From a virus: a DNA stretch of 64,000 nt. The translations under genes were made by a program, and so were the position numbers. Positions 9,064-18,100 of this stretch are shown piece by piece; the stretch's first letter is position 1, and each line of letters starts with the position of its first letter. The notes beneath the pieces were generated by a model. That model saw only the letters and a program-made list of their open reading frames with translations, did no database searches and was not told the origin of the DNA. The DNA is taken from positions 1-64,000 of the IMG/VR virus record IMGVR_UViG_3300019776_000461. One strand, 5' to 3'.

Positions 9064-10205
9064 TGCAAAATTCTTCCAGATATAGAAAACCACCATTAAA
9101 AAGAACTCATGATAGTTTTATAGATGATAAAAATTCGGTAGAAAATCCAAGGATAGATTTTGGGCAGGCTCGTAGTACACAAATACGTAGAGATAAGGAT
9201 AAAACAAGAAACCTTGGTGTTACATTATATGATGTTGATTTTGCCATAAAGTCATTCATAGACCAAAGTATGAAATTGAAAGTTGAAGATAATGGTGAAT
9301 TTATACAAGTTCCAACTATATACGCTAATTCAGAAAAGTGGGCTTCAATTCAAAAAGATGGATTTCTAAAAGATAAAAAAGGAAAAACAATAGCACCACT
9401 CATAACTTTTAGACGTTCAAACGTTACAATGAAAAGTGAATTAAAAAGGAACAAAGTAGCTTCTATAAATCAAGGTATTGCATATGTTATGCGTCAAAAG
9501 TATAATACATCAGCACCATATGATAAGTTTTCTGCAATGTATGAGAAAAAAAGACCAAGTGAATATTTCTTAACTCCAATTCCAGATTATGTGGATATAA
9601 GTTATGATTTTATAGTATGGTGTGAATATCAAAATCAATTGAATTTTTTGATAGAAAACTTTATTTACTTTTCTGGACAAACATTTGGTGATAGAAATTT
9701 CTTCAAATTTTCTACAAATATGGATAGTGTTAGTATTGAAGACAGTAATACAACTGGACAAGACCGTGTGGTTAGGGCTTCATTCTCAATTATAGCACAC
9801 GCTTATTTAATACCAAAAGAAATAGCAAATCAAGCATCGATGCAAAGAACTGTTACTGCTAATAAATTGTCTTTTGGATTTGAATCAATCGGTTCACTTT
9901 CTAGTTTATATAATAATAGTGCTGTTAATGGTACTACAAATAGACAAATAGATAGATATACCGATGAAAATGGAATAGGTGGGGCAGTCGGTGGACCAGG
10001 TGGAAGTGGGGTATATGGTGCAAGGGGTGGTGTCAATGGTGCTGGCGCAGGTGGTGGCGGTACTTCTAACTTCAGAGGATTAAATCAGAAAGGGGATGAA
10101 TCAAATCTTGCTTATTATAGAAGAAAAGCTCAAGAGTTTATTGATGTATCTCAAAATCAAGAACCTGGAGTATATCCAAAAGAAAATGATTTTACAGATA
10201 AATAA
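9063..10205 (+). CDS. 15: Tail sheath stabiliser / tail terminator, gp15-like
   Basis: In T4, gp15 caps the tail and contacts the neck. The 380-aa protein contains EFIQVPTIYANSEKW (compare FIRVPITYASKEHF in T4 gp15), a strand-rich centre with YDFIVWCEYQNQLNFLIE (about 180-198; the T4 counterpart has an IFTRYEDDMFQIVEQI-like helix), and VRASFSIIAHAYLIPKE near 240-255. The C-terminal 80 residues are a Gly-rich linker (GGPGGSGVYGARGGVNGAG) followed by a short helix, absent from T4 gp15, which makes it about 100 residues longer than T4's (272). Confidence 0.75.
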   Translation: MQNSSRYRKPPLKRTHDSFIDDKNSVENPRIDFGQARSTQIRRDKDKTRNLGVTLYDVDFAIKSFIDQSMKLKVEDNGEFIQVPTIYANSEKWASIQKDGFLKDKKGKTIAPLITFRRSNVTMKSELKRNKVASINQGIAYVMRQKYNTSAPYDKFSAMYEKKRPSEYFLTPIPDYVDISYDFIVWCEYQNQLNFLIENFIYFSGQTFGDRNFFKFSTNMDSVSIEDSNTTGQDRVVRASFSIIAHAYLIPKEIANQASMQRTVTANKLSFGFESIGSLSSLYNNSAVNGTTNRQIDRYTDENGIGGAVGGPGGSGVYGARGGVNGAGAGGGGTSNFRGLNQKGDESNLAYYRRKAQEFIDVSQNQEPGVYPKENDFTDK

Positions 10206-10208
10206 TTG

Positions 10209-10217
10209 ATATTTATA
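10209..10217 (+). promoter_or_regulatory. Late-type promoter box ATATTTATA
   Basis: Exact copy, ending 34 nt before the ATG at 10252. Confidence 0.7.
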
Positions 10218-10251
10218 TATGTTATATTTTTAATTTTTAAAAGAGGTTTTT

Positions 10252-10551
10252 ATGGCAGAGAATGTTGTTGAACAAACAAATGAAAAGGAATTTTCCCAAG
10301 AGGATATTTCTTCGGTAAAAGATTTACAAACTGGTTATGCAAGAGTTGCCGCTCAAATTGGTCAAACCGAAATTGAGTTACATTTATTAAAGCAAAGATT
10401 AGAAAAATTCACAGAGTTTAGAGGTAGACTATTTGAAGAGTATGCTAAACTACAAACACAAGAACAAGAACTAATTGATTCTTTAAATTCAAAGTATGGT
10501 GATGGCGTTTTGGATTTAGATTCTGGTAAATTTATTCCAACTAAATCTTAA
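10252..10551 (+). CDS. Small coiled-coil protein between gp15 and gp18
   Basis: This 99-aa protein is not recognised. It is acidic and mostly helical; residues 20-85 form a predicted coiled coil (IELHLLKQRLEKFTEFRGRL, then LQTQEQELIDSL). It has its own late-type box and an upstream AGAGG ribosome-binding site. The position between the tail terminator and the sheath suggests a tail assembly factor or minor virion part, but no homologue is identified. Confidence 0.55.
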   Translation: MAENVVEQTNEKEFSQEDISSVKDLQTGYARVAAQIGQTEIELHLLKQRLEKFTEFRGRLFEEYAKLQTQEQELIDSLNSKYGDGVLDLDSGKFIPTKS

Positions 10552-10568
10552 TTTGGTTTTTTTGTTTC

Positions 10569-10577
10569 ATATTTATA
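10569..10577 (+). promoter_or_regulatory. Late-type promoter box ATATTTATA
   Basis: Exact copy, ending 35 nt before the GTG start of the sheath gene at 10613. Confidence 0.75.
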
Positions 10578-10612
10578 TGAAGACTTAATTCTATAATTTT
10601 TTGGAGATAATA

Positions 10613-13054
10613 GTGGCTAATGAAAGAATTGTAAGTCCTGGTGTCTTTACCAACGAAAATGACCTATCGTTCCTTCAACAAGGGATAGGACAAATTGGTG
10701 CTGCACTTATTGGACCAACTTTGAAGGGACCAGCTTTCGTCCCAACACTTGTTCAAGGATACAGCGATTTTGTTACAAAATTTGGCGGTACTTACGAACA
10801 GTCATATTTACCATACACAGCAAAAAACTACTTAAATAATGCAGGTAGTGCTACAATTGTTCGTGTACTTGGTTCTGGCGGATATTCACTTAAACACCCA
10901 ATTGCTCTTGTAGCAAGTGGTTCTGGACAAGGTAAAAAATTAATATCCATGTTGCATCCAACATTTGTTGTAACAAGTGGTGATTCTACTTCATTATTTG
11001 CAAATTCAAGAGTTACATCAGCGGGTACAGGTAGTTTTGTATTAACTGTTTCTGGTGGATTTGTAACAGATACTTCTACATTCACAAACGCAACAAATGA
11101 AAACGGTACTCCTTTTAGTTCATCAATTAATCCAGAAGATAGTTCATATATCGGTGATTTATATGGTTATAATCCTTATGGAACACATGCAGTTTATAAT
11201 TACGTAAACTTCAAAAAACAAGCATCTGCTTCTTTAGCAGCAGATACAAATGTTGTTATTTCTATTGAAACTGGTTCTGCTGGTTCTCCATGGGACTTTA
11301 CAGATGATTATCTTGAAGCAACAACTCCATGGGTAACTTCTCAGAAAATAGGTGCAATAAAATCTGACTTGTTTAAGTTCCATACTTTATCACATGGTAT
11401 TCATTCCAATTATGAAGTAAAAGTTGGTATTTCAAATATACGTCCTGCTGGCACGATTGCTGGTTCTGAATACGGTGATTTCGATATTATTGTTAGATTT
11501 GTTGATCAATCTAAATTACCACAGACACCATTCAATTCACAAGACGAAGATATTCGCCCAACAATAGTTGAACAATTCAAGTGTAACCTTGATCCAAATT
11601 CTCCTAAATATATTTCAAGAGTTATTGGTGATAGATACATTACAGTTGACGATGACGGTAAAGTTATTGTAAACGGTGATTATTCTAATAAATCAAAATA
11701 TATTCGTGTAGAAACAACAGAAGCAGTAACAAACGGTGCAGTTTCTCCAAACTTAGTACCATTCGGTTTCCGTGCTCCTGTTACTCCAATACCAAGTGCA
11801 TTCACTCAACCTCCTGCTTGTTCTTATGTAACTGACCAAGTTTCTGGTGGTTCATATAACAGAAGAGTGTTCTGGGGATTCTCTTATGACTTCTCTAACA
11901 CAGATAACTTTAATTACTTACGTCCATTACCAATTGCAGCAAATCAATCAACTGGCTCTAACGTAGATTTCTACTTAGGTGACTATTCTCAAAATGCTGC
12001 AGCTAATTTCCCATCATCTGCAACAGCTTATACTGGGTATATTGACTTAACTACAAATACTGCTCTTGATTCACGTAAATTTATGTTACCGTTCCAAGGT
12101 GGATTTGATGGCCATAAGCCAAACTTACAAAAGAAATTGGGTTCTTATATATTAGCAGGTAACACACAAGGCTTTGATATTTCATCAAACTCTTCAGCTG
12201 GTTACACTTCTTATAAGAAAGCAGTTGATGCTATTTCTAATGCAGATGAATTTGATATTAACTTAGTTGTAACACCAGGTGTTCTTCATTCAGTTCACTC
12301 TGCAATTACAACACACGTAATTGATGTTTGTGAAGACCGTGGTGATTGTTTCTTTGTAATGGATAACTCACAAATTTCTGATAACATTGCAACAGCGGTA
12401 TCTGCACTCGAAGGTTTAGATACAAACTATGCAGCAACATATTATCCTTGGGTTAAAATTCTTGATTTCGATAGAAACAAACCAGTCTGGGTTCCACCTT
12501 CAGTAGTTCTTCCTGGTGTAATAGCATTCAATGACCGTGTGTCTGCTGAATGGTTTGCTCCTGCAGGTTTGAATCGTGGTGGTTTAACAGAAGTTGTTGA
12601 AGTTAAAACAAGATTAACACACGCAGAACGTGACACATTATATGAAGGTCGTATTAATCCTATCGCAGTATTCCCATCAACTGGTGTATGTGTATGGGGA
12701 CAAAAGACACTTCAAGGTCGTCCATCTGCTCTTGACCGTATTAATGTTCGTCGTTTGTTAATTGCAGCTAAGAAGTACATTGCTTCTTCTACAAGATACT
12801 TAGTGTTTGAACAAAACACATCACAAACAAGAACTCGCTTCTTGAACATCGTGAACCCATATCTTGAGTCAATACAACAACGTCAAGGTTTATACGCATT
12901 CCGTGTTATCATGGATGAAAGCAACAACACACCTGATATTATAGATCGTAACATATTGTACGGACAATTGTTCTTACAACCTGCAAAAACTGCTGAATTC
13001 ATTATTCTTGATTTCAACATTCAATCAACAGGTGCTGCGTTCCCAGGTGCTTAA
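10613..13054 (+). CDS. 18: Tail sheath protein, gp18
   Basis: This is the contractile sheath subunit. The N-terminus (ERIVSPGVFTNENDLSFLQQ) is the standard phage sheath start, and the C-terminal domain contains WGQKTLQGRPSALDRINVRR and FLNIVNPYLESIQQRQGLY, conserved in T4 gp18 and related sheaths. I place the start at GTG 10613, behind GGAG at 10603-10606, rather than an in-frame TTG at 10601 that lies on the ribosome-binding site. At 813 aa it is longer than T4 gp18 (659); the extra length lies in the surface-exposed middle region (about 120-450). A terminator follows. Confidence 0.96.
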   Translation: MANERIVSPGVFTNENDLSFLQQGIGQIGAALIGPTLKGPAFVPTLVQGYSDFVTKFGGTYEQSYLPYTAKNYLNNAGSATIVRVLGSGGYSLKHPIALVASGSGQGKKLISMLHPTFVVTSGDSTSLFANSRVTSAGTGSFVLTVSGGFVTDTSTFTNATNENGTPFSSSINPEDSSYIGDLYGYNPYGTHAVYNYVNFKKQASASLAADTNVVISIETGSAGSPWDFTDDYLEATTPWVTSQKIGAIKSDLFKFHTLSHGIHSNYEVKVGISNIRPAGTIAGSEYGDFDIIVRFVDQSKLPQTPFNSQDEDIRPTIVEQFKCNLDPNSPKYISRVIGDRYITVDDDGKVIVNGDYSNKSKYIRVETTEAVTNGAVSPNLVPFGFRAPVTPIPSAFTQPPACSYVTDQVSGGSYNRRVFWGFSYDFSNTDNFNYLRPLPIAANQSTGSNVDFYLGDYSQNAAANFPSSATAYTGYIDLTTNTALDSRKFMLPFQGGFDGHKPNLQKKLGSYILAGNTQGFDISSNSSAGYTSYKKAVDAISNADEFDINLVVTPGVLHSVHSAITTHVIDVCEDRGDCFFVMDNSQISDNIATAVSALEGLDTNYAATYYPWVKILDFDRNKPVWVPPSVVLPGVIAFNDRVSAEWFAPAGLNRGGLTEVVEVKTRLTHAERDTLYEGRINPIAVFPSTGVCVWGQKTLQGRPSALDRINVRRLLIAAKKYIASSTRYLVFEQNTSQTRTRFLNIVNPYLESIQQRQGLYAFRVIMDESNNTPDIIDRNILYGQLFLQPAKTAEFIILDFNIQSTGAAFPGA

Positions 13055-13067
13055 TTAAATTAAAAAA

Positions 13068-13098
13068 GGGGAGATGAAATACTCTCCCCACTTTTTTT
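13068..13098 (+). terminator. Rho-independent terminator after the sheath gene
   Basis: GGGGAG and CTCCCC pair around TGAAATACT, followed by ACTTTTTTT. Confidence 0.88.
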
Positions 13099-13107
13099 GA
13101 AATTGAT

Positions 13108-13116
13108 ATATTTATA
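13108..13116 (+). promoter_or_regulatory. Late-type promoter box ATATTTATA
   Basis: Exact copy, ending 32 nt before the tube gene ATG at 13149 and placed after a terminator, so the tube can be expressed independently of the sheath. Confidence 0.8.
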
Positions 13117-13148
13117 CTTAAAAGGATATTTTAAAATTGGAGATATAA

Positions 13149-13637
13149 ATGGCTGAATTACTTGACCCCACGGAAATATTTTTTACCCCGTTTGAGCCAA
13201 AGTTACAAAACCGATTTATTTTGTACATTGAGGGTGTTCCTGCTTATTTAGTGAAAGGTGCTGGCAGACCTAACATCAGCTTTAACCCTATCACTCTCGA
13301 TCACATTAATATTAAACGTAAAGTAAAAGGTAAGGGCGAATGGCAAGATATTTCTATTAAATTATATGACCCTATTGTTCCTTCTGCTGCACAAGCAGTA
13401 ATGGAATGGGTTCGTTTATCACACGAATCTGTAACAGGCCGTGATGGTTACTCTGACTTCTACAAGAAAGATTTAACACTTCATGTACTTGGTCCAGTTG
13501 GTGATAAGATTGAAGAATGGACTATTAAAGGTGCATTTATCACCGCAACTACATTTGGTGATATGGATTGGGCAAACGATGCATTTGTTGAGATTTCTCT
13601 AACATTAGCATACGATTACGCTATCCTTCAATACTAA
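13149..13637 (+). CDS. 19: Tail tube protein, gp19
   Basis: This is the subunit of the inner tail tube. Its 162 aa match T4 gp19 (163). Typical features are LQNRFILYIEGVPAYLVKGA near the N-terminus, FNPITLDHINIKRKVKGKGEW, a central WVRLSHESVTGRDGY helix, and the closing strand WANDAFVEISLTLAYDYAIL. It has its own late-type box, with terminators on both sides, so it is probably transcribed as a single-gene unit, fitting the need for many copies. Confidence 0.95.
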   Translation: MAELLDPTEIFFTPFEPKLQNRFILYIEGVPAYLVKGAGRPNISFNPITLDHINIKRKVKGKGEWQDISIKLYDPIVPSAAQAVMEWVRLSHESVTGRDGYSDFYKKDLTLHVLGPVGDKIEEWTIKGAFITATTFGDMDWANDAFVEISLTLAYDYAILQY

Positions 13638-13663
13638 TTTAATATTAGAACTAAAAGAAATTA

Positions 13664-13709
13664 CCCCATATTTATTAATAGAAATATTAGTGAATATGGG
13701 GATTTTTTA
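13664..13709 (+). terminator. Terminator-like hairpin after the tube gene, overlapping a possible ORF start
   Basis: CCCCATATT and AATATGGGG pair across a 20-nt loop and are followed by ATTTTTT. The loop side contains a near-copy of the late box (ATATTTATT). The 3' arm contains the ATG at 13696 discussed for the FeoA-like frame. Confidence 0.75.
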
Positions 13710-13942
13710 TCAAACACTTTTGTAGTTTACATAAAGACTCCATTGCAACCATTGTATATTATGGAAGCAATACACCATTCATCCGACGTTTACAAGAACT
13801 CGGATTAATTGTTGGTACAACATTTACTGTTATTAGAAAAGCACCGTTTGGTGGACCAATTGAAATTCATTACGGTTATACAAGATTGGCAATTAGACCA
13901 GACCCAAAAGTAGATATTATTATGGTTGATGAAGAATGGTAG
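13696..13942 (+). pseudogene. FeoA-like small protein, frame broken at a T6 run near the start
   Basis: The only gene-like content between 13638 and 14011. In the frame ending at TAG 13940-13942 the translation includes LQELGLIVGTTFTVIRKAPF and GGPIEIHYGYTRLAIRP, a close match to the FeoA SH3-like domain (LGL-x-x-G-x-x-(V/F)-x-V-x-(R/K)-x-APxGxP...G-x-x-LA-(I/L)-R). No ATG, GTG or TTG opens this frame upstream of the domain. The ATG at 13696 reads MGIF and then goes out of frame in TTTTTT at 13703-13708; one T fewer (or a +1 slip) would give an intact protein of about 81 aa. It may be a real gene with a sequencing error, a frameshifted gene, or a decaying host-derived fragment. Confidence 0.6.
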
Positions 13943-13958
13943 TTTTTCTAAGTTAATC

Positions 13959-13967
13959 ATATTTATA
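13959..13967 (+). promoter_or_regulatory. Late-type promoter box ATATTTATA
   Basis: Exact copy, ending 44 nt before the ATG at 14012. Confidence 0.65.
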
Positions 13968-14011
13968 AGTGTATAAAAATTGTTTTATTATGAATTGTTA
14001 TAGGATTAGTT

Positions 14012-14878
14012 ATGACTAAAATTCCAACCGGCTACGATGTTGGTCAACAAGAAATTACTTCTGATGCTGACATTAAAGCCCAATTACTATCTGAGCATAG
14101 AGTTTCAGATGTTAAACGTACAAACTTTCCAACTGAAATTATCCCTTTACCTTCAAAAGGTCTTATATATCCGTTAGGTCATCCACTTGAAAGTGGCGTG
14201 ATTGAAATGAAGTATATGACTGCGAGGGAAGAAGATATTTTAACATCACAGAACCTTATTAAACAAGGTGTTGTGTTAGACAAATTGTTTGAGTCTTTGA
14301 TTGTTACTCCTGTTAATTATAACGATTTATATATGGGTGACAAGAACGCAATTATGGTTGCAGCGAGAATATTGGGTTACGGTAAAGATTATCAAGTCGA
14401 AGTTGATGACCCATTCTCTCCTGGAACAAAACAAAAAGTAACAATAGATTTAACTCAAATTGAGCACAAGGAGGTCGATTACAGCTTATTTGAGAGGAGA
14501 GTAAACGAATTTGATTACGAACTACCTAATTCAAAACGAGTAGTAACATTTCGTTTAATGACTCACGCTTTGGAGAAAGACATCCAAGCAGAATTAAAAA
14601 CAATGAATAAGACATTAGTAAGAACTGGAATTGACAAGGAACTTACAACAAGACTCAAACATATTATTACTTCCGTAGACGGTGAAAGTGGTAGAGCAAC
14701 GGTAAATAATTTTGTGGATAACGAACTATTTGCAGCAGATTCACGTGCTTTAAGACAATATATTAAATCAATATCACCTGACCTTGATTTAACATACACT
14801 TTTATTTCAGATGCAACTGGTGAGGTGAAGGAGTTAGAAATACCTATGGGTGTTTCATTTTTTTGGCCTGGGAACTGA
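14012..14878 (+). CDS. 26: Baseplate hub / tape-measure chaperone candidate, gp26-like
   Basis: This 288-aa protein contains IPLPSKGLIYPLGHPLESG and MKYMTAREEDILTSQNLIKQ (about 45-95), which resemble the conserved core of the T4 gp26 (baseplate hub subunit) family, and it ends in SFFWPGN. It lies directly upstream of the tape-measure gene, the place where tail assembly chaperones are found in many phages, and overlaps a small downstream ORF in the +1 frame at a T7 run. It may act as a chaperone rather than as a virion part; T4 gp26 itself is needed only for hub assembly. Confidence 0.65.
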   Translation: MTKIPTGYDVGQQEITSDADIKAQLLSEHRVSDVKRTNFPTEIIPLPSKGLIYPLGHPLESGVIEMKYMTAREEDILTSQNLIKQGVVLDKLFESLIVTPVNYNDLYMGDKNAIMVAARILGYGKDYQVEVDDPFSPGTKQKVTIDLTQIEHKEVDYSLFERRVNEFDYELPNSKRVVTFRLMTHALEKDIQAELKTMNKTLVRTGIDKELTTRLKHIITSVDGESGRATVNNFVDNELFAADSRALRQYIKSISPDLDLTYTFISDATGEVKELEIPMGVSFFWPGN

Positions 14879-15086
14879 TTATAAAATAGGTTTACACGAA
14901 GAGTTATTTGTGTTATGTTATAGAGGACAGGGCGGGTGGACATGGAGTGAAGTTTATGATTTACCAATACACCTTAGAAGATTCTATATAAAACAAGTTG
15001 CTAAAGCAGTTGAAGAGCACAATAAACAATATGAAGAGCCAAATAAATCTAAATCTCCAGCAATGCCTACATTTAGACCGAAATAA
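14850..15086 (+). CDS. Small tail assembly protein overlapping the gp26-like gene (gp51-like position)
   Basis: This 78-aa ORF starts at GTG 14850 within the end of the gp26-like gene, in the +1 frame, and reads FHFFGLGTDYKIGLHEELF, then GGWTWSEVYDLPIHLRRFYI. The shared stretch includes TTTTTTT (14858-14864); a +1 slip there would fuse both proteins through FF-GLGTDYK. Independent initiation at the GTG is equally possible. The position matches the small hub-assembly factor (gp51) or the second half of a G/GT-type chaperone pair. Function is inferred from position only. Confidence 0.6.
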   Translation: MFHFFGLGTDYKIGLHEELFVLCYRGQGGWTWSEVYDLPIHLRRFYIKQVAKAVEEHNKQYEEPNKSKSPAMPTFRPK

Positions 15087-15087
15087 T

Positions 15088-15121
15088 CAAAGTCCGTATA
15101 TTTATCTATACGGACTTTTTG
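15088..15121 (+). terminator. Terminator hairpin whose loop carries a late-box-like sequence
   Basis: AAGTCCGTATA and TATACGGACTT pair perfectly and are followed by TTTTG. The loop-side sequence ATATTTATC (15098-15106) is the late box with its last base changed and sits 33 nt before the ATG at 15139, the usual distance. One site may end one transcript and begin the next. Confidence 0.75.
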
Positions 15122-15138
15122 TTTAATTAAACTGTGAC

Positions 15139-18100
15139 ATGATGGCTAAAGAAGACAAGAAAGAATCAGAAGAGTTACGTGACCTCCGCAGACAAGAAGC
15201 AGAAATCACGCGTGAAATTATTGACCTTAGAGAAAAACTCGTTGAATTATCTAAATCAGATAGTATCAATTTACGAGAGGTTCAGAAGGTTCAAGAAAGT
15301 CTATTGGGCTTAGAAAAGCAAAAGCAAGGAGTTCAGGGAGAGATATATAATCAATACGGTGAAATACTTAAAAGTGAACAAAATCATTTAGATAGTGTTA
15401 GACAAATAGTAGAGACACAAGAAGAGCTAAAAGATTTAACAGAAGAAACAAACGAGGAATATAGAAAATCTCGTGCTGTTAAAATGGAACTTCTTGATCT
15501 TGAAGATGAACTTAAAACAAAATATGATGATTTGCAAAAGGGCGTTGCTGGCAACATTGTAAATACAAAAGAATGGCAATTTGCATCTGATTTAGTGGCT
15601 CAAACAACAGCAGCAATAGAAGAACGTGTACATGGTTCAAGTAAAGAAATGATTGCGTTGGGTGATGCAACTCGTAAAAATCTTTATACTAATATTGATT
15701 TAGTTGATACGTTACAAGATATGGATGCTTCTTCAAAAGCAGTTCGTGAAGGTAAGTTTATTGAGTTGAGTGCTTACCGTGAAGAATTGGGATTGAAAAA
15801 AACAGGCAGAATGCTTGATATGTTAAGAGAAGATTTTGAGCGTGGTTCAATAAAAGATGCTCAAGGTAAAACTAAATATTCTCAACAAGATTTAGAATTC
15901 ATTCAAAAGCAAATTGGTATATATGAAAACCAACAAGATGCATTACAAACTATGGTTGATCTTAAACAAAAAGCAAATGTTGAAAATAAAGAAGAAGCAA
16001 AAAAGCAAGCTGAGATTATAGAAAGAACAGACAGAATAAAAGATACAATAGGGACAACTAAATTTGGAGCAATATTCGATGGTGTTGAGGGTGCAATAAA
16101 GAAAATACCTGGCGGCTCTACACTTGTTAAAGCACTCGGATTTGATAAATTTAAGAAGACTATACAAGAAAATCTTGGTGGTGCATTAACCAAAGTAGTT
16201 GTTGGGTTTCAAGGTGGATTTGCTAATGGTATGAAAGCGGCAGGGCAAGCTGTAATGGGACTTGGCAAAACATTATTGATGGGACCACAAGCAGTTATAT
16301 TCGGATTACTTGCAGCAGTAGGTGCTCTTGCAGCATTGTTTGTATCATTGGACGGTGGAGTATCTGAGGTTCAAAAAGAACTCGGTGGAACAAAAAAAGA
16401 AGCACTTGCAGCGCATGAAGCAGCACATGACATGGCTCATGAAATGGGACTTGTTGGTGTAAATACAGAACAAGTAGTTAAAGGGATGAAAACTGTATCG
16501 AATATCATGGGTGGTATTGATGTTAAGAAAATGATGAAAATTCCAAGTATGGCTAACACAGTTCAAGACGCAACTTTGTTAAGTGAAAAATTTGGATTAG
16601 CTGAGGATGAAATTGCAAATGTTCATTCTCTTTCGATAATGAGTGGTAAATCAATGGCAACTCTATCTGGCGAAGCAATTAAAGTTGCGGGTGGAGTTAT
16701 GAGTTCTAAGAATGCTGTTAAACTTCTTGCTGGTATTTCAAAAGAAGTCGCAGTAGCATTCAAAGGTACTACAAAAGAACTTATCGCTGCAGCAGCAAAA
16801 GCCAAATTGTTGGGTACAGACTTAAAGGCAATTCAAAATTCTGGCATGGGGATGTTAGATATTGAATCTTCACTTGCAAAAGAAATGGAAGCGAGGGTTC
16901 TTCTTGGTAGAAATATTAATTTAGATAATGCAAGAGCCGCAGCATTGAATGGTGATGTTGCAACGCTTCAAGAAGAAATTCTAAAAAATGCAGGTAGTCT
17001 TGACCAGTTTCAAAAGTCAGGTCCATTGAAACAAAAAGCACTTGCAGATGCAATGAATATGAGTGTTGAAGAAATGACTACTATGTTGACTAAAGCAGAG
17101 GAAATGAAGACACTTGGATTGGATAAACAACTACAAGAGAATTTAGCAAATGCAACTGCCGAAGAACGTTCTAAGATATATGCCACCCAAGCAGAAAAAT
17201 TAAAGAAACAAGGTAACGAAAAAGCAGCACAATTAGCTTATGAAAAAGCAGCACAGGAAGAACAAGCAAGTGCTGCAGAAAAGTTTGGTGATATTATGAC
17301 CAAAGTAAAAGAAATTCTCACTAAGTTGGCAACTCCTATACTCGAAATGGTTCATGGTTTACTTGAGGGTGCAAGTGCAGGTGGTGGTATGATGGAAGTG
17401 TTTGATGATGTAGTTCATTCTATAAAACCAATTGTAACTATACTTGTTGGTATTGTTAAAATAATTTTAGGTGGTTTGATTCCTGCATTCAAATTCACAT
17501 TTGGTATTATATCCATGCTCATTAAACCACTTTCATGGATTGCTTCATTATTTGGTAGTGTAGAAGAAAAAACAGACAAGGTTGAAAAAACTGTGAAGGG
17601 TGTAACCGATGGTGTACATAAAGTAACTAAACCAGTTAAAGAAGTAGAATCAGGATTTGGTGGTGTTCTAAAGTTGGTTGGATTAATAGGTGCAGCTTTT
17701 GCAGGTAAAGCATTGATTGGAAAAGGGTTAGACTTAGTTAAAGATAAAGCGGTGGATTTAGGTAAAACATTGATGGGTAAAGTTGGTGGTGTTGCAAGTA
17801 AAGTCACGGGAAAAATAGGCGGAAAGATGGGTGGATTTGCAGGAAAGGCATTGGGTAAACTCACAGGTAAAGGTGCAGCATCAGTAGCATCTGTTGGTGG
17901 TGGTGATGCCACAAGTAAAATGTTAGATACACAGTCTGCTTCTCTTGATAAAACAAATAAATTAGCAGACGGTGCTAAATCGGTTGGAAGTAAAATTGCA
18001 GACTTTGGTAAAGGATTAGGTAGTGCTATAAAATCAATCGGGAAAGGTGTTGGTGCTGCATTTGAAGCGATACTAAAAGGACTGGGTAAAGGATTAGAAG

